Positions 41,997 through 54,240 of a stretch of DNA of 64,000 bases are shown piece after piece. Both the position numbers and the translations under genes were made by a program. The first letter of the stretch is position 1, and each line of letters starts with the position of its first letter. The notes beneath the pieces were generated by a model, which saw only the letters and a program-made list of their open reading frames with translations, ran no database searches and was not told the origin of the DNA. Source of the stretch: Shewanella holmiensis (GTDB lineage Bacteria; Pseudomonadota; Gammaproteobacteria; Enterobacterales; Shewanellaceae); assembly GCF_025370255.1 (NCBI RefSeq), contig NZ_JAMTCD010000001.1, positions 186,001 through 250,000 of the forward strand. The letters run 5' to 3'.

Positions 41997-44900
41997 TTAA
42001 TTAAATACAATTTTGACATTACTTGACCCAAGTTGCGTTTCTAACGCTAGCATCAAATCATCGGATGGATTGACACGCCATTCATCGCCTAATGTTAATC
42101 TTCCGCAAGCGCCTTCTTTAGTGTAATTAATCACTACCGGTACAGCACCGCTTTTCCAAGGTTGTAAGGTTTCTTTAAACTGATTGAGCCATTCTGGTGA
42201 TAACATCTGGGTTTGAATATTCAACTCAACGGCTTTAGCAAAATGACTTCTGGCTTCGCCTATTTCAATAATGTTTCGGCCATTCATCCTGTTACCGCCG
42301 GCAAAGTCATCAAAACTGACATCGCCTTCACAAATTAAAATACGGTCTTTTTCCAATAAATGGCCAAATTTTTCAAACGGTTCAGTAAAAAGCATGACCT
42401 CTAAACGGGCGCTTTTATCATCTAACGTGACTAAGCCCATTTTGGAACCTCGCTTAGTGATCATGACCCGAGTCGCCACCACCAAACCAGCGGCTTTCAC
42501 GGTTTTACCCCGCTCAGTCGGGTGAATGTCTTTTAAACGCCCCGAAGTGTATTGCTTAAGCTCTGCTAAATATTGATTTATCGGATGCCCTGTTAAATAT
42601 AGCCCTAAGGTATCACGCTCACCTTCAAGCCAAATTTTATCAGGCCAAGGCGTACATTCAACAAACTGCTGTTTGTTATCATCGGGCTCATCATTGAGCA
42701 AGCCGAACATGTCATGCTGACCAATCTCTTGCGCTTTGGCATGTTGAGCAGCGGCTTTGATGGCCTCAGGCAAGGTTGCCATCATAGATGCGCGATGCGG
42801 GCCAAGATTGTCCAATGCCCCTGCGCAAATCAGTTTTTCTATTACCCGTTTATTCAGCTTCTTTAAATCAATACGGGCACAGAAATCGAATAAATCGATA
42901 AAAGGTCCATCTTTACGCGCCTCGAGGATTGAGTCGACAGGGCCTTCACCCACCCCTTTAATTGCGCCAATGCCATAAACAATATTAAGATCATCATCAA
43001 CGGTGAACTTAAACAGTCCCTTATTTACATCCGGCGGAATTAACGGTAATCCCATGCGCTCGCATTCATCTACCAGGGTAACAATTTTATCTGTGTTATC
43101 CATATCGGCAGACATTACCGCCGCCATAAATTGCGCAGGAAAATGGGTTTTTAACCACAAAGTTTGGTAAGAAACTAATGCGTAAGCAGCTGAATGCGAT
43201 TTGTTGAAACCATAACCAGCGAACTTTTCAACCAAATCGAAGATTTTCATCGACAGGTCGCCGTCAACGCCGTTTTGGATCGCGCCCTCTTTAAAGATAC
43301 TGCGCTGTTTGGCCATTTCTTCAGGTTTTTTCTTACCCATAGCACGACGCAGCATATCTGCCCCGCCTAGGGTATAACCTGATAGAACCTGTGCAATCTG
43401 CATCACCTGCTCTTGATACAAGATAATACCGTAAGTGGGCGATAACAGTTCTTTGAGGGATTCATGTTGATATTGTGCGTCAGGGTAAGACACTTCTTCT
43501 CGGCCATGTTTACGCTCAATGAAGTTATCAACCATACCTGATTGCAAAGGACCTGGACGGAATAGCGCAACTAACGCAATCATATCTTCAAAACAGTCTG
43601 GCTGTAGACGCTTAATCAGGTCTTTCATGCCGCGAGATTCGAGCTGGAACACCGCGGTAGTTTCATATTTTTGCAATAATCTAAAACAGGCAGGGTCATC
43701 AAGCTTAATAGCTTCAATGCGAACAGGATCTTTACCCTCTTTGGCCAGACGCGGATTGATCATCTGCAGCGCCCAGTCAATGATGGTTAAAGTGCGTAAG
43801 CCCAAGAAATCGAATTTAACTAATCCCGCTGTTTCAACGTCATTTTTATCGAACTGAGTAACAGGGTTTAAGCCTTCAGCATCACAATATAATGGTGAGA
43901 AATCAGTAATACGGGTTGGCGCGATAACCACACCACCGGCGTGTTTACCAGCATTTCTAGTAACACCTTCTAAGCGTCGACACATGTCGATAAGCTCTTT
44001 GACATCTTCATCTGCGGCATAGGCTTCAGGCAGCGCAGGCTCTACTTCAAATGCTTTGGCAAGGGTCATACCCGGTTCTGCTGGGATCATCTTAGTAAGA
44101 CGTTCAACAAAACCATAGGGATGGCCTAATACTCGGCCTACGTCACGCACAACCGCTTTGGCGGCCATGGTACCGAAGGTAATAATTTGCGATACCGCTT
44201 CACGGCCATAGAGATCTGCTACATGGTCAATCACCTCATCACGTCTGTCCATACAAAAGTCGACGTCAAAATCGGGCATTGAAACACGTTCAGGATTCAA
44301 AAAACGCTCAAACAGCAAATCATATTCTAATGGGTCAAGGTCAGTAATCTTTAGCGCATAGGCCACTAAAGACCCCGCTCCTGAACCACGACCTGGACCA
44401 ACCGGAATACCATGATCTTTACCCCATTGGATAAATTCCATTACGATTAAGAAATAACCAGGGAATCCCATTTGATTAATCACTTTGAGCTCAATCTCAA
44501 GACGCTCGTCGTACTCGCCTCTTCTTTCCAATCGAACAGCCGGATCTGGAAATAAAAACTCTAGACGCTCTTCAAGGCCTTTTTCCGATACTTCGACCAA
44601 AAAGTCTTCAATAGACAAATCACCGGTAGGAAAATTAGGCAAAAAGTATTCATGCAAGCGAATAGTGACGTTACAGCGTTTAGCTATTTCTACTGTGTTA
44701 CTGATAGCTGAAGGAATATCTTTAAAAAGTTCGCACATTTCATCTTCACTACGAAGATACTGTTCGGCACTGTAGGTTTTAGGTCGGCGGGGATCCGCAA
44801 GGGTGAAGCCATCATGAATAGCCACCCGAATTTCATGTGATTCAAAGTCATCCGGCTTTAAAAACACCACCTGATTCGTTGCGACTACAGGAATTGACAT

Positions 44901-45473
44901 TTTTGATGCCAATTCAACCGCCATGTGCAAATAGCGTTCTTCATCGGGGCGGTTAGTGCGGATAAGCTCGAGATAATATCGATCATTAAAGTGTGTTTGG
45001 TAGAAGTTGACCAACTCATCTACCTGCCCCTGGTTTCCTTTTAATAAGGCTTTACCGATATCGCCTTCTTTGGCTCCCGATAAAATTAAAATCCCTTTGT
45101 TATAGGTGACAAGCCAAGATTGATCGATAACCACTCGGCCGTTAACTTGACCACGTAGGTAAGCTTCACTGATAAGCTGAGTTAAATTTTGATAGCCATC
45201 ATTATCCATCGCGATAATGGTTAAGGCACAAAGCTCCTTGTCAAACCCCGGTACTTGCATCCAAAAATCAGCACCGATAATAGGCTTAATGCCCACCCCG
45301 TGCGCGCCACCATAAAACTTTACCAAACCACAAAAATTATTTTGGTCGGTCAAAGCTAATGCCGCCATACCCTGCGCTTCCGCCGCTGCTAAGATAGGTT
45401 TTACCTTAGCAACACCATCACACATGGAAAAATCACTGTGAACGCGTAAATGCACAAAACGAGGATCGGACAT
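41997..45473 (-). CDS. dnaE: DNA polymerase III alpha subunit
   Basis: 1158 aa from ATG 45473, chosen because the protein then begins [16 protein letters not shown] as in E. coli DnaE; the frame is open 39 bp further upstream. The PHP domain is N-terminal, the catalytic aspartates are in [13 protein letters not shown], and the later regions correspond to the fingers, tandem helix-hairpin-helix and OB-fold ([17 protein letters not shown]). It is the replicative polymerase. It lies between rnhB and tilS; accA, which follows dnaE in E. coli, is missing here. Confidence 0.96.
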   Translation of the reverse strand: MSDPRFVHLRVHSDFSMCDGVAKVKPILAAAEAQGMAALALTDQNNFCGLVKFYGGAHGVGIKPIIGADFWMQVPGFDKELCALTIIAMDNDGYQNLTQLISEAYLRGQVNGRVVIDQSWLVTYNKGILILSGAKEGDIGKALLKGNQGQVDELVNFYQTHFNDRYYLELIRTNRPDEERYLHMAVELASKMSIPVVATNQVVFLKPDDFESHEIRVAIHDGFTLADPRRPKTYSAEQYLRSEDEMCELFKDIPSAISNTVEIAKRCNVTIRLHEYFLPNFPTGDLSIEDFLVEVSEKGLEERLEFLFPDPAVRLERRGEYDERLEIELKVINQMGFPGYFLIVMEFIQWGKDHGIPVGPGRGSGAGSLVAYALKITDLDPLEYDLLFERFLNPERVSMPDFDVDFCMDRRDEVIDHVADLYGREAVSQIITFGTMAAKAVVRDVGRVLGHPYGFVERLTKMIPAEPGMTLAKAFEVEPALPEAYAADEDVKELIDMCRRLEGVTRNAGKHAGGVVIAPTRITDFSPLYCDAEGLNPVTQFDKNDVETAGLVKFDFLGLRTLTIIDWALQMINPRLAKEGKDPVRIEAIKLDDPACFRLLQKYETTAVFQLESRGMKDLIKRLQPDCFEDMIALVALFRPGPLQSGMVDNFIERKHGREEVSYPDAQYQHESLKELLSPTYGIILYQEQVMQIAQVLSGYTLGGADMLRRAMGKKKPEEMAKQRSIFKEGAIQNGVDGDLSMKIFDLVEKFAGYGFNKSHSAAYALVSYQTLWLKTHFPAQFMAAVMSADMDNTDKIVTLVDECERMGLPLIPPDVNKGLFKFTVDDDLNIVYGIGAIKGVGEGPVDSILEARKDGPFIDLFDFCARIDLKKLNKRVIEKLICAGALDNLGPHRASMMATLPEAIKAAAQHAKAQEIGQHDMFGLLNDEPDDNKQQFVECTPWPDKIWLEGERDTLGLYLTGHPINQYLAELKQYTSGRLKDIHPTERGKTVKAAGLVVATRVMITKRGSKMGLVTLDDKSARLEVMLFTEPFEKFGHLLEKDRILICEGDVSFDDFAGGNRMNGRNIIEIGEARSHFAKAVELNIQTQMLSPEWLNQFKETLQPWKSGAVPVVINYTKEGACGRLTLGDEWRVNPSDDLMLALETQLGSSNVKIVFN

Positions 45474-45653
45474 AGATAAAATTCTTATTATTCGATGATA
45501 AAAGAGATGCAAAAATGCAATTGAAAATATCGGCTAGATTAACAAACATTCAAATCACTGCCAATAACTTAGCTGTCACGGTAAGAAGATGACTTTGACA
45601 GTGATATAAAAATGAAACCTTACCACGGTGACAATATTAGCTTTAAAAGTAAA

Positions 45654-46289
45654 CTATCGCTGATTTAATCTATCGGCAACAGGTTTAAAGCTTTTACGAT
45701 GCTCATCTAACACACCAAATTCCGCTAGGGCGTCAAAATGTGCTTTAGTTGGATAACCTTTATGCTTAGCAAAACCATACTGCGGGTGTTTAGCGTCAAG
45801 CTCAAGCATTTCTTGATCTCTTACCACTTTGGCGATGATTGATGCCGCGCTAATGGCGCTCACCAAACCGTCGCCTTTGATAATGGCATGTGATTGAATA
45901 CCAAAATCTGGTACACGATTTCCATCAACAAGCACCTTCTGTGGAGTGATCCCTAGCCCTGCCACTGCACGCTGCATGGCTAGCATGGTGGCGTGTAGAA
46001 TATTAAGCTCATCGATTTCTTGCGGACTAGCACGTCCCACACTAATCGCTAGCGCATTCTCATATATCGTCAGATATAGGGCGTTTCGGCGCTTTTCGGA
46101 TAACTTTTTAGAGTCATTTAAGCCGTCAATAGGACGACGTGGATCTAATATAACGGCTGCAGTAACAACGTCACCGACTAATGGCCCACGGCCAACCTCG
46201 TCAACGCCCGCGATGCACCCTTGTGATAATAGAGCCACTTGCTCAGGGGTAATATTCTTAATCACTGTTGGCAAAGCGAAGTTAGTCAT
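45654..46289 (-). CDS. rnhB: Ribonuclease HII
   Basis: 211 aa. The catalytic Asp-Glu motif is [14 protein letters not shown] (about residue 29), with [11 protein letters not shown] and [26 protein letters not shown] further on. It cleaves RNA in RNA-DNA hybrids and removes single ribonucleotides. It follows lpxB by 19 bp; a 180-bp gap to dnaE may hold a promoter. Confidence 0.95.
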   Translation of the reverse strand: MTNFALPTVIKNITPEQVALLSQGCIAGVDEVGRGPLVGDVVTAAVILDPRRPIDGLNDSKKLSEKRRNALYLTIYENALAISVGRASPQEIDELNILHATMLAMQRAVAGLGITPQKVLVDGNRVPDFGIQSHAIIKGDGLVSAISAASIIAKVVRDQEMLELDAKHPQYGFAKHKGYPTKAHFDALAEFGVLDEHRKSFKPVADRLNQR

Positions 46290-46308
46290 TGGGATCTCGT
46301 TAACTTAA

Positions 46309-47454
46309 TTAAACTTCAATTAACGCGACAACGGCATCTGCTGCGCGCTCACTGGCATTGCATTTGAGTAATTGGTGCAATTGTTCGAATCGAGCTCTAA
46401 GGGGAGAAAAGTCTTTATCCAACTGATTGATAACAGCATCTGCGATTAATTGAGGCTGACAATCAGCTTGAATTAATTCTGGCACTATGGTTTCGTTCGC
46501 CAATAAATTGGGTAAAGAATAATTAGAAATTTGCATCATGCGTACCGCTATCGCGTAAGTTATGGGACTAACACGATAAGACACTATCATAGGACGCTTT
46601 ACTAACATGGCCTCTAAAGTTGCTGTGCCTGAAGCTAATAAAATACAGTCGGCAGCAGCCATCACTTCTCGCGACTGACCATCGATAATATCGATAGCTA
46701 AATCAGGAGCATATTTTTCCAACGCTTCAATAAACTGTTTACGTCGTGCCGCGTTAACAACAGGAGTCACAAACTTAATGTCGGGATAGGCATCTTTAAC
46801 TAACTTAGCCGCTTTGAGAAAAGGCTCAGCAAGTTGCGCTAACTCGCCACCTCGAGAACCGGGTAAAATCGCTAGGTACTCCGCTTCGGCATCTAACCCC
46901 AATTGTGTGCGTGCTGCTAACTTGTCGCTTTGCATCGGGATATCATCAGCTAGCGTATGACCGACAAAAGTGCAAGGAACATCATGTTTATCATAAAATG
47001 CTTTTTCAAATGGTAATAATGACAACACCATGTTAGTTGCTTTAGCAATTTTAAAAATACGTTTTGGTCGCCATGCCCATACAGAGGGGCTAACATAATG
47101 AACCGTTTTAAAACCTTTATTTTTTAACTTAAGCTCAAGGCCAATATTAAAGTCTGGTGCATCAATACCAATAAAACAATCAGGTTTAATAGCACAAATC
47201 TGCTCAATCAAACTGGCACGAACTTTTAATAATCGGGGCAAACGAGACAGCACTTCCACTATTCCCATCACAGCCAGTTCTTCCATCGAAAACCAGGATT
47301 GAAAGCCTAAAGCTTGCATGCGGGGTCCACCAATGCCAACGAATGTCGCATCTGGATAGCGCAATTTAAGCGATTTTATTAATCCGGCACCAAGAATATC
47401 GCCGGAGATTTCTCCGGCGACCATGGCAAATATTGGGGGAGTAGATTTGCTCAT
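46309..47454 (-). CDS. lpxB: Lipid-A-disaccharide synthase
   Basis: 381 aa, family GT19. N-terminal [29 protein letters not shown] and the [13 protein letters not shown] motif are characteristic. It joins lipid X to UDP-2,3-diacylglucosamine in the inner leaflet of the inner membrane. It lies 6 bp after lpxA, as in most gammaproteobacteria. Confidence 0.96.
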   Translation of the reverse strand: MSKSTPPIFAMVAGEISGDILGAGLIKSLKLRYPDATFVGIGGPRMQALGFQSWFSMEELAVMGIVEVLSRLPRLLKVRASLIEQICAIKPDCFIGIDAPDFNIGLELKLKNKGFKTVHYVSPSVWAWRPKRIFKIAKATNMVLSLLPFEKAFYDKHDVPCTFVGHTLADDIPMQSDKLAARTQLGLDAEAEYLAILPGSRGGELAQLAEPFLKAAKLVKDAYPDIKFVTPVVNAARRKQFIEALEKYAPDLAIDIIDGQSREVMAAADCILLASGTATLEAMLVKRPMIVSYRVSPITYAIAVRMMQISNYSLPNLLANETIVPELIQADCQPQLIADAVINQLDKDFSPLRARFEQLHQLLKCNASERAADAVVALIEV

Positions 47455-47460
47455 TTTTAA

Positions 47461-48231
47461 CTATCGAATAATCCCACGTGAAGAGGTTGTAATAAAATCG
47501 ACCATAGATTGCACATATGGGTCATTTTCAGCATCGACAGCTATCTCGGCCAACGCTTCATCAATAGTTAGATTTTTGCGGTATAAGGCTTTGTAGGTTC
47601 GACGAATAGCATGTTGAGTTTCTTTGCTAAAACCGCGACGCTTTAACCCTTCAACATTTAAACCACGAGGAATAGCTGGGCTGCCAGCTGCCATGACGAA
47701 TGGAGGTACATCTTGAAAAATTGTCGATGAACCTGCAGTAAACGCATGCGCACCAATATGCACAAACTGATGCACACCAGTCATGCCACCAAGAATCACA
47801 TGATCGCCAACATGAACATGGCCAGCAATAGAGGCATTATTTGCCATAATGACATTGTTGCCAACAACGCAGTCGTGGGCAATGTGCACATACGCCATGA
47901 ACAAATTATTCGAACCAATACGAGTTTCACTATTATCTTGAACAGTGCCGCGATGAATGGTGACTGACTCGCGAATGATATTATTATCACCCATGATTAA
48001 ACGTGTCGGTTCACCAGCGTATTTTTTGTCTTGACACTCTTCACCAACTGAGGCGAATTGAAAAATGCGATTACCTTTGCCTATCACCGTCGGGCCTTTA
48101 ACCACAACATGTGAACTGATCCAGGTATCATCACCAATTTCAACATCGGCACCAATATACGTCCAAGGGCCTATGGTGACATTATTACCAATTTTTGCAT
48201 CAGGGTGAACAAATGCTAGTTTATCAATCAC
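47461..48231 (-). CDS. lpxA: UDP-N-acetylglucosamine acyltransferase
   Basis: 256 aa starting at GTG 48231, which overlaps the fabZ stop by 4 bp (GTGA) and is preceded by AGAGAG. This gives the normal family length; an upstream GTG would add eight odd residues. Left-handed beta-helix hexapeptide repeats fill the first 190 residues and the catalytic His lies in [11 protein letters not shown]. It performs the first step of lipid A synthesis, using hydroxyacyl-ACP. Confidence 0.95.
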   Translation of the reverse strand: MIDKLAFVHPDAKIGNNVTIGPWTYIGADVEIGDDTWISSHVVVKGPTVIGKGNRIFQFASVGEECQDKKYAGEPTRLIMGDNNIIRESVTIHRGTVQDNSETRIGSNNLFMAYVHIAHDCVVGNNVIMANNASIAGHVHVGDHVILGGMTGVHQFVHIGAHAFTAGSSTIFQDVPPFVMAAGSPAIPRGLNVEGLKRRGFSKETQHAIRRTYKALYRKNLTIDEALAEIAVDAENDPYVQSMVDFITTSSRGIIR

Positions 48232-48689
48232 TTTTGAATCTCTCTTCGGGCACACATAATTTCAGCGGAACAAACGACTTCGCCATCGACAAGAGCTTCA
48301 CCAACGAAAACACCAATTCCGCGACGCTCTTTAATCATTTTAACGTGAAAATGAATTTGATCTCCGGGTTCTACAACTCGTTTAAAACGCGCTTTATCAA
48401 TACCAGCAAAATAATACAACACATCTGGTGAAGGCTCTGTACTCATTGTTTTAAAAGCAAGTAGACCCGTAGCTTGCGCCATTGCTTCTAAAATCAACAC
48501 ACCAGGCATAACAGGTGCTACAGGGAAGTGACCTTGAAAGAAAGGTTCGTTAATTGTCACGTTCTTTATCGCATGCAGTTGTTCACCAACTGTGTAATCT
48601 AATACGCGATCTATGAGTAAAAATGGATATCTATGTGGAAGATATTTAAGGATTTCTTTAATATCCATTGTATTTAATTGGTTCGACAC
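48228..48689 (-). CDS. fabZ: 3-hydroxyacyl-ACP dehydratase
   Basis: 153 aa starting at GTG with AAGGA seven nt upstream. The hot-dog fold signature has His in [13 protein letters not shown] and Glu in [11 protein letters not shown]. It dehydrates hydroxyacyl-ACP in fatty-acid elongation and sits between lpxD and lpxA, which compete for the same hydroxyacyl-ACP substrate. Confidence 0.96.
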   Translation of the reverse strand: MSNQLNTMDIKEILKYLPHRYPFLLIDRVLDYTVGEQLHAIKNVTINEPFFQGHFPVAPVMPGVLILEAMAQATGLLAFKTMSTEPSPDVLYYFAGIDKARFKRVVEPGDQIHFHVKMIKERRGIGVFVGEALVDGEVVCSAEIMCARREIQK

Positions 48690-48732
48690 TCTTGATTCCT
48701 TAACTCAAGTGAATGAGTTTTATAGCTAACAG

Positions 48733-49755
48733 TTATTCAGATTCTGATGATTTTTCGAGTTTTTTAACTCGATTAAATAGATCATCTAAATGGCGGAACC
48801 TGACTGTGTTTCGGCGCCACAACTTGTTTTCCATGGCGACTGTGGCTGAAGAATAAACGCCTTTGTCTCTAATCACACTTGTCACATTAGTCGCACCACT
48901 AATATGAGTACCATCTGCGATAGACAAATGACCAGAAATAGCGCAATGGCCACCTACAATACAGTATTTACCAATAACCACACTGCCCGCTAGTGTAGTA
49001 TTACCTGCAATAGCAGTGTTTTGTCCAATAATAACATTATGGGCAACTTGCACTTGGTTATCGATGATAACGCCGTCGTGGATTTCAGTATGCGATAACG
49101 CACCACGATCAATGCTGGTACAAGCACCTATTTCGACATTATTACCAATTCTAACACCGCCAGTTTGTGGAATTTTAATCCAATTACCGCGCTCATTGGC
49201 ATAGCCAAAACCATCAGAACCAATAACGGTTGAGGAATGAATAATACAATCAGAACCAATATGCACATTATGGTAAACCGTCACATTAGCCCATAAACGT
49301 GTATTTTTACCAATTATGCTGGATTCCCCCACTACAGTACCCGCACCAATTTGCACGTTATCACTGAGAATTACATTGGCACATATAACCGCATTAGCAC
49401 CAATCGACACATTTTCGCCAAGCTTGGCTGACGTATCAATTTGGGCACTAGGATGTATACCGATGGCTGCTTTGGGGGTCGTATCAAGATGCTGGGCTAA
49501 ACGTGCAAATGCCACGTAAGGGTCAGCGACAATGACAGCTATTCCTTGATAAAATTCTGCTTCTTTCTCACTCAATAATATCGCGCTCGCTTGAGTTGCC
49601 TCAAGTTGAGCGCGATATTTACTATTGGCTAGAAAAGAAATTTGACCTTCTGCCGCATCTTCAAGTGTTGCTACAGTATGGATGATAATTGAATCATCCC
49701 CACGAATAGTTGCATTTAGCAGCTGGCCAATCTCTTTTAAAGTCATTTGTTGCAT
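48733..49755 (-). CDS. lpxD: UDP-3-O-(3-hydroxyacyl)glucosamine N-acyltransferase
   Basis: 340 aa. An N-terminal uridine-binding domain (about 1-100) is followed by a hexapeptide-repeat beta-helix (about 105-295), with the catalytic His in QVAHNVIIG and a C-terminal helix extension ending in Lys/Glu-rich residues. It adds the second acyl chain in lipid A synthesis. It lies 25 bp downstream of skp. Confidence 0.96.
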   Translation of the reverse strand: MQQMTLKEIGQLLNATIRGDDSIIIHTVATLEDAAEGQISFLANSKYRAQLEATQASAILLSEKEAEFYQGIAVIVADPYVAFARLAQHLDTTPKAAIGIHPSAQIDTSAKLGENVSIGANAVICANVILSDNVQIGAGTVVGESSIIGKNTRLWANVTVYHNVHIGSDCIIHSSTVIGSDGFGYANERGNWIKIPQTGGVRIGNNVEIGACTSIDRGALSHTEIHDGVIIDNQVQVAHNVIIGQNTAIAGNTTLAGSVVIGKYCIVGGHCAISGHLSIADGTHISGATNVTSVIRDKGVYSSATVAMENKLWRRNTVRFRHLDDLFNRVKKLEKSSESE

Positions 49756-49780
49756 AGTACCTTTGCCTTAACGTTCGGGC

Positions 49781-50287
49781 TTATTTACCTTTACTTAATG
49801 CTTCAACCACTTTGCCGCTAATATCAGCATCAGGCTTAACAAAAATTACCGCACCACGCTGTAATACCATGTCATATTTTTCTTTTTCAGCAATGGTATT
49901 AATCACTTTTTGAACTTGTACTAGCAGTTTATTTTGCTCTTCACCTTGACGACGACGCATATCTTCATCAAGTGCTTTGCCTTTTAATTGAAACTCAGAC
50001 TTCAACGATTCCATTTTACGAACCATGTCAGTTTTTTGAGTATCACTCATTAACGCACCATCACGTTGCTGCTTTTCAACCATTGAACGCATTTCTTCCT
50101 GCATTTTTTGGACTTCAGCAACACGATCACCAAATTCAACTTTTAATGATTTTGAGATTTGTTCACGTTGTGGTAATTGTTCAAATACTTCGCCCATATC
50201 CACTACGGCAATTTTTTCAGCGTGCGCCATCATAGGTACAGCTAAAAAAGCTAATGTTACTAATGCGCGATTGACCATCTTTTTCAA
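49781..50287 (-). CDS. skp: Periplasmic chaperone Skp/OmpH
   Basis: 168 aa if started at TTG 50287, which has AAGGAG at 6-nt spacing; ATG 50278 three codons later lies too far from that site. The signal peptide ends MAHA. The long charged region (about 50-125) forms the two coiled-coil tentacles that hold unfolded outer-membrane proteins. It lies between bamA and lpxD, so the chaperone is coexpressed with the barrel assembly machine. Confidence 0.92.
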   Translation of the reverse strand: MKKMVNRALVTLAFLAVPMMAHAEKIAVVDMGEVFEQLPQREQISKSLKVEFGDRVAEVQKMQEEMRSMVEKQQRDGALMSDTQKTDMVRKMESLKSEFQLKGKALDEDMRRRQGEEQNKLLVQVQKVINTIAEKEKYDMVLQRGAVIFVKPDADISGKVVEALSKGK

Positions 50288-50343
50288 AGTAGACTCCTTG
50301 TTAATAGACACTTGTTCAGCAAAACTTGCCGAGTGTATTCATT

Positions 50344-52827
50344 TTAGAACGTTTTGCCAATATTGAACGAGAAAATCTCTGTTTCATCGTCTTCGTATTC
50401 TTTAAGCGGCCAAGCCAAACTAAACACCATCGGCCCCATAGGAGAAAGCCACTGGACACTCATCCCCCAAGAAGCACGTATTCGACTCGGATCACTAAAG
50501 TCTTCAAGCTTATTAAATTCATCAGCAGGAAGGTTTCTATATGAATCATAGTCAAACTCAGTATCCCATACGTTACCGGCATCAACGAAGAAACTGGTAC
50601 GAACAGAATTGGTATATGCTTCATCCAAAAATGGTGTTGGCACAATTAACTCAAGGCTAGCGGTTGCGATGGCATTACCACCGATTGAACGGCCTTGGTT
50701 AACATAAATTTCATTCGGGTCACTAGGCAAACTACAACCATCTCCTGACGGATCAGGTGCACATGGCTCGGTACCACGCATTAAGTAAAATGAACGAGGA
50801 CCGACTGAGTTTGATTTAAATCCGCGTAATGAACTGCTACCACCTGAGTAATAGTTTTCCCAAAACGGTAGAATTTGATCATTATCGTTAAACTGTCCAT
50901 AGCCATTTGCATAGCCTAAACGCGCTCGCGTCAAAATCACGAAGCTGTGTTTACGTGTTAGTGGGAAATAGAAGTTAGTGTCGAAATCTGTTTTAAAATA
51001 CTGCAGATCCGAACCTGGCACAGTCATTTTTCCACTTAAACGCTGTGATGAACCATCCGTTGGGAATGTTCCGCGGTTTAATGTACTTCTATACCAACCG
51101 GCATTTAATTCGAAATTATCAAAGCTTAAATCAGCATTAGGATCTTCACTATCACGGTATACATTATAAAAGCGTAGTGCTTGTTCATAAGCAGAAATTT
51201 CAGAAATCGCGTTATGACGATAACCTATACCACCGTTTAAACGATTATTTTCGTTAATAGGGAAACCCGAATTAACTGCTACACCATAAGATTTATTCTT
51301 ATAGCGTTCAAGGTTAGCCTCATTCGCATCAAATTCGTTCCAATAAACACTGCCACCTAAACTCACGCCGTCTTTGGTGAAGTAAGGATCGGTATATGAA
51401 ATATTGGCACTTTTCGAATACTTGTTAGTGTTGATGCTAATACCCGCTTGGTTACCTGTACCTAAGAAGTTATTTTGTTCTACACCAAACTGTAAACTCA
51501 CACCAGATTCAGTACCGTAGCCTACACCAGCATTAAATGAGCCAGAGGGCTGTTCTTTAACACTAACAGCGACATCCACTAAATCATCACTACCTGGTAC
51601 CTGAATGGTTTCAGTATCAACGGTTTCAAAATAGCCCAATCGATTTAAACGCGCTTTGGATTGTTCAATTTGAGCTGAGTTTAACCAAGCACCTTCCATT
51701 TGACGAAGTTCACGACGCATGACTTCATCTTTAGTCACCGCGTTGCCAGTAAAATTAATACTGCGCACATAAACACGCTTACCTGGTTTAATATTGATAT
51801 TAAGGACAACTTCTTTGTTCTCATCATCAATTTCAGGATAGGTTTTCACTTCAGGATAAGCATAACCAAAACGGCCCAGATATTTACTGTACATTTCTTC
51901 GGTGAAAGTCACATCTGCACCGTTGTACATATTGCCTGCTTTGATAGGTAAAATGGCACGCATTAACTCTTCACGACCCATTAAATCGCCCGTTAAGTTA
52001 ATGTCTTTAACTTTATATTTTTCACCTTCATCGACGTTGATGGTAATATAAAGCCCTTTACGATCAGGTGTCATAGCCACTTGTGTAGAAGTAACATCAA
52101 AACGAATATACCCTTGGTTATGGTAATACGTTTTAATGGTTTCTAAGTCAGCCTGAAGTTTTTGCTTTTGATAGCGGCGCTCACCAAATACATCCCACCA
52201 GGCAACAAAGTCTTTCAACTCCAGCATGCTGATTAATTCAGAATCACTGAAAACAGTGTTCCCTACTACGTTAATTTGACGAATTTCAGCGGCTAAGCCT
52301 TCAGTAAAATTAAATTTTAACTCCACACGATTACGCGGTAAATTGATAACTTGCGCTTGAACCTTAGCGCCGTATTTACCCACACCGTAATAAAAGTCTT
52401 GTAAGCCTTTTTCGATACCAGAAAGCATGGTGCGGTCCAAAGACTCACCAATTTTAACACCTGAGCCATCAAGACTTTCTTGAAGCTGCTCATCTTTAAT
52501 ATCTTTGTTGCCTTCAAACGTCACCGCACTAATGGTAGGACGTTCTTTAACTGTAACATACAACACGCCAGCCTCATGGCTTACGCTAATGGTTTCAAAG
52601 TTTGTTGAACCATATAAGCTTTTTATCGCCTGTTGTAATTTAACTTGATCAACTGTGTCACCGACTTTAACCGGCAAGTTTAACAATGCAGCTCCTAATG
52701 CTACACGTTGTAGACCTTCAACTTGAATGTCTGTGACTTCAAATGGCTGGAATGTATTTGCCCAACCGTTCCCTGCAAAAGACGCGCCGACGAATAACAT
52801 CGATGCAAATAGTTTATTCAATCTCAT
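50344..52827 (-). CDS. bamA: Outer-membrane protein assembly factor BamA
   Basis: 827 aa. Signal peptide (ending NGWA), five POTRA domains (about 25-425) and a 16-strand barrel. The lid-loop motif appears as SSSLRGF (the usual VRGF), and the C terminus FSFNIGKTF ends in Phe. It is the core of the Bam complex, folding barrels into the outer membrane. Extracellular loops include a Cys pair (EPCAPDPSGDGCSLP) found in only some homologues. Confidence 0.96.
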   Translation of the reverse strand: MRLNKLFASMLFVGASFAGNGWANTFQPFEVTDIQVEGLQRVALGAALLNLPVKVGDTVDQVKLQQAIKSLYGSTNFETISVSHEAGVLYVTVKERPTISAVTFEGNKDIKDEQLQESLDGSGVKIGESLDRTMLSGIEKGLQDFYYGVGKYGAKVQAQVINLPRNRVELKFNFTEGLAAEIRQINVVGNTVFSDSELISMLELKDFVAWWDVFGERRYQKQKLQADLETIKTYYHNQGYIRFDVTSTQVAMTPDRKGLYITINVDEGEKYKVKDINLTGDLMGREELMRAILPIKAGNMYNGADVTFTEEMYSKYLGRFGYAYPEVKTYPEIDDENKEVVLNINIKPGKRVYVRSINFTGNAVTKDEVMRRELRQMEGAWLNSAQIEQSKARLNRLGYFETVDTETIQVPGSDDLVDVAVSVKEQPSGSFNAGVGYGTESGVSLQFGVEQNNFLGTGNQAGISINTNKYSKSANISYTDPYFTKDGVSLGGSVYWNEFDANEANLERYKNKSYGVAVNSGFPINENNRLNGGIGYRHNAISEISAYEQALRFYNVYRDSEDPNADLSFDNFELNAGWYRSTLNRGTFPTDGSSQRLSGKMTVPGSDLQYFKTDFDTNFYFPLTRKHSFVILTRARLGYANGYGQFNDNDQILPFWENYYSGGSSSLRGFKSNSVGPRSFYLMRGTEPCAPDPSGDGCSLPSDPNEIYVNQGRSIGGNAIATASLELIVPTPFLDEAYTNSVRTSFFVDAGNVWDTEFDYDSYRNLPADEFNKLEDFSDPSRIRASWGMSVQWLSPMGPMVFSLAWPLKEYEDDETEIFSFNIGKTF

Positions 52828-52858
52828 AGAGCACTTCTAATTATTAGTCTGTCCTTGC

Positions 52859-54229
52859 TCAGAGTCGGGCAAAATCGTTGAAAAGCGCTACACTCATCAA
52901 CATTAGCAGCAAAGCTGCGCCAAACCTGAATCCAATTTCCTGCACCTTTTCAGGTACAGGCTTACCCGTAATCACTTCAATAAAGTAATACAGCAAGTGT
53001 CCACCATCTAGCACGGGTAAAGGCATTAAATTGATAATACCTAGGTTCACGCTAATTAGTGCGATAAATCCAAGAAAATACACCAATCCATAATTTGCGC
53101 TCGCACCAGCTCCTTGCGCAATCGAAATGGGTCCACTTAGATTTTTCACCGACACATCGCCGGTAAATAATTTACCTATCATTTTGAAACTAACCACCAC
53201 AAGCTGCCATGTTTTATCGACAGCGGCGGACACGGAATCTATCATGCCATATTCTAAATCAAAGCGCATATTTTCAGGCCATTGCGCTGCGGTGGGGCTA
53301 ATACCAATAATACCGATTGTGTCACCATTGTCATTGGTTTGAGCCTGTGGCACAACCTCAATTTGCAACAGTTCGCCTGCTCGCTCAATATCTACACTAA
53401 GCGGCTTATTAGCAGATGTTTGTACCACATCGACAAAGCTATTCCAATCTTTGTAAGGCTGTTGATTTATCGATAAAATTGTATCGCCAATCATTAAACC
53501 TGCTATTTGTGCCGCACTATTTTCTGATATTGCGGCAATAATAGGATTAATTCCAGGTCTGAATATCCCTAAACCTAACGCGGTAATCGGTGATTCTTTT
53601 TCAGGATCAAATCTCCACTCACGGGTATCGAGTTGATAAGTTTTACCTTTATCATCAATACCGTCCATTCTTGACAATGGCGCCAAAGTCACATCAACAC
53701 TGTCATTACCAATATGTCCAACCAAGGCAAAATTAACCTCTTCCCAGTTGCGAACATCTTGACCTGAAATAGCGATAATTTGCTGTGGTTCCGATAACTG
53801 AATCACAGCTGCGGGCGAATTAACTTTAGTTGAATCTATAACGGGTTTAATCGACGGAACACCGATTAAATACATGGCATATAAAGCAACAATCGCAAAG
53901 GCAAAGTTAGCTAATGGCCCTGCAGCAACAATGGCAATACGCTGCCAAACTGTTTTACGATTAAACGCTTGATTTAGCATATCGGCAGGTACATCTTCAA
54001 CCCGCTCATCAAGCATCTTTACAAAGCCACCCAAAGGGATCATGGCAACCACATATTCGGTACCATCTTGACCGACTTTACGCCAAATAGCTTTGCCAAA
54101 GCCAATGGAAAATTTTTCGACTTTAACGCCACACTTTCGTGCAACCCAAAAATGACCATACTCATGGACGGTAATTAAAATACCAAGAGCAATAATAAAT
54201 GAACCTAAATTCCACAAAAAATCGAACAT
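52859..54229 (-). CDS. rseP: Site-2 protease RseP
   Basis: 456 aa. The zinc motif HEYGH is at residues 22-26 in the first membrane segment and the second metal ligand is in LPVLDGGHLLYY near the C terminus. Two PDZ domains (about 120-310) lie between the membrane segments. It cleaves anti-sigma factor RseA in the envelope stress response and clears signal-peptide remnants. It is 11 bp downstream of dxr. Confidence 0.95.
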   Translation of the reverse strand: MFDFLWNLGSFIIALGILITVHEYGHFWVARKCGVKVEKFSIGFGKAIWRKVGQDGTEYVVAMIPLGGFVKMLDERVEDVPADMLNQAFNRKTVWQRIAIVAAGPLANFAFAIVALYAMYLIGVPSIKPVIDSTKVNSPAAVIQLSEPQQIIAISGQDVRNWEEVNFALVGHIGNDSVDVTLAPLSRMDGIDDKGKTYQLDTREWRFDPEKESPITALGLGIFRPGINPIIAAISENSAAQIAGLMIGDTILSINQQPYKDWNSFVDVVQTSANKPLSVDIERAGELLQIEVVPQAQTNDNGDTIGIIGISPTAAQWPENMRFDLEYGMIDSVSAAVDKTWQLVVVSFKMIGKLFTGDVSVKNLSGPISIAQGAGASANYGLVYFLGFIALISVNLGIINLMPLPVLDGGHLLYYFIEVITGKPVPEKVQEIGFRFGAALLLMLMSVALFNDFARL

Positions 54230-54240
54230 TTTACTCCTAG

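Noticed and set aside
42271..44775. Several plus-strand frames opposite dnaE
   Set aside because: They mirror codon-biased dnaE sequence and have no start signals; dnaE is unmistakable on the other strand.
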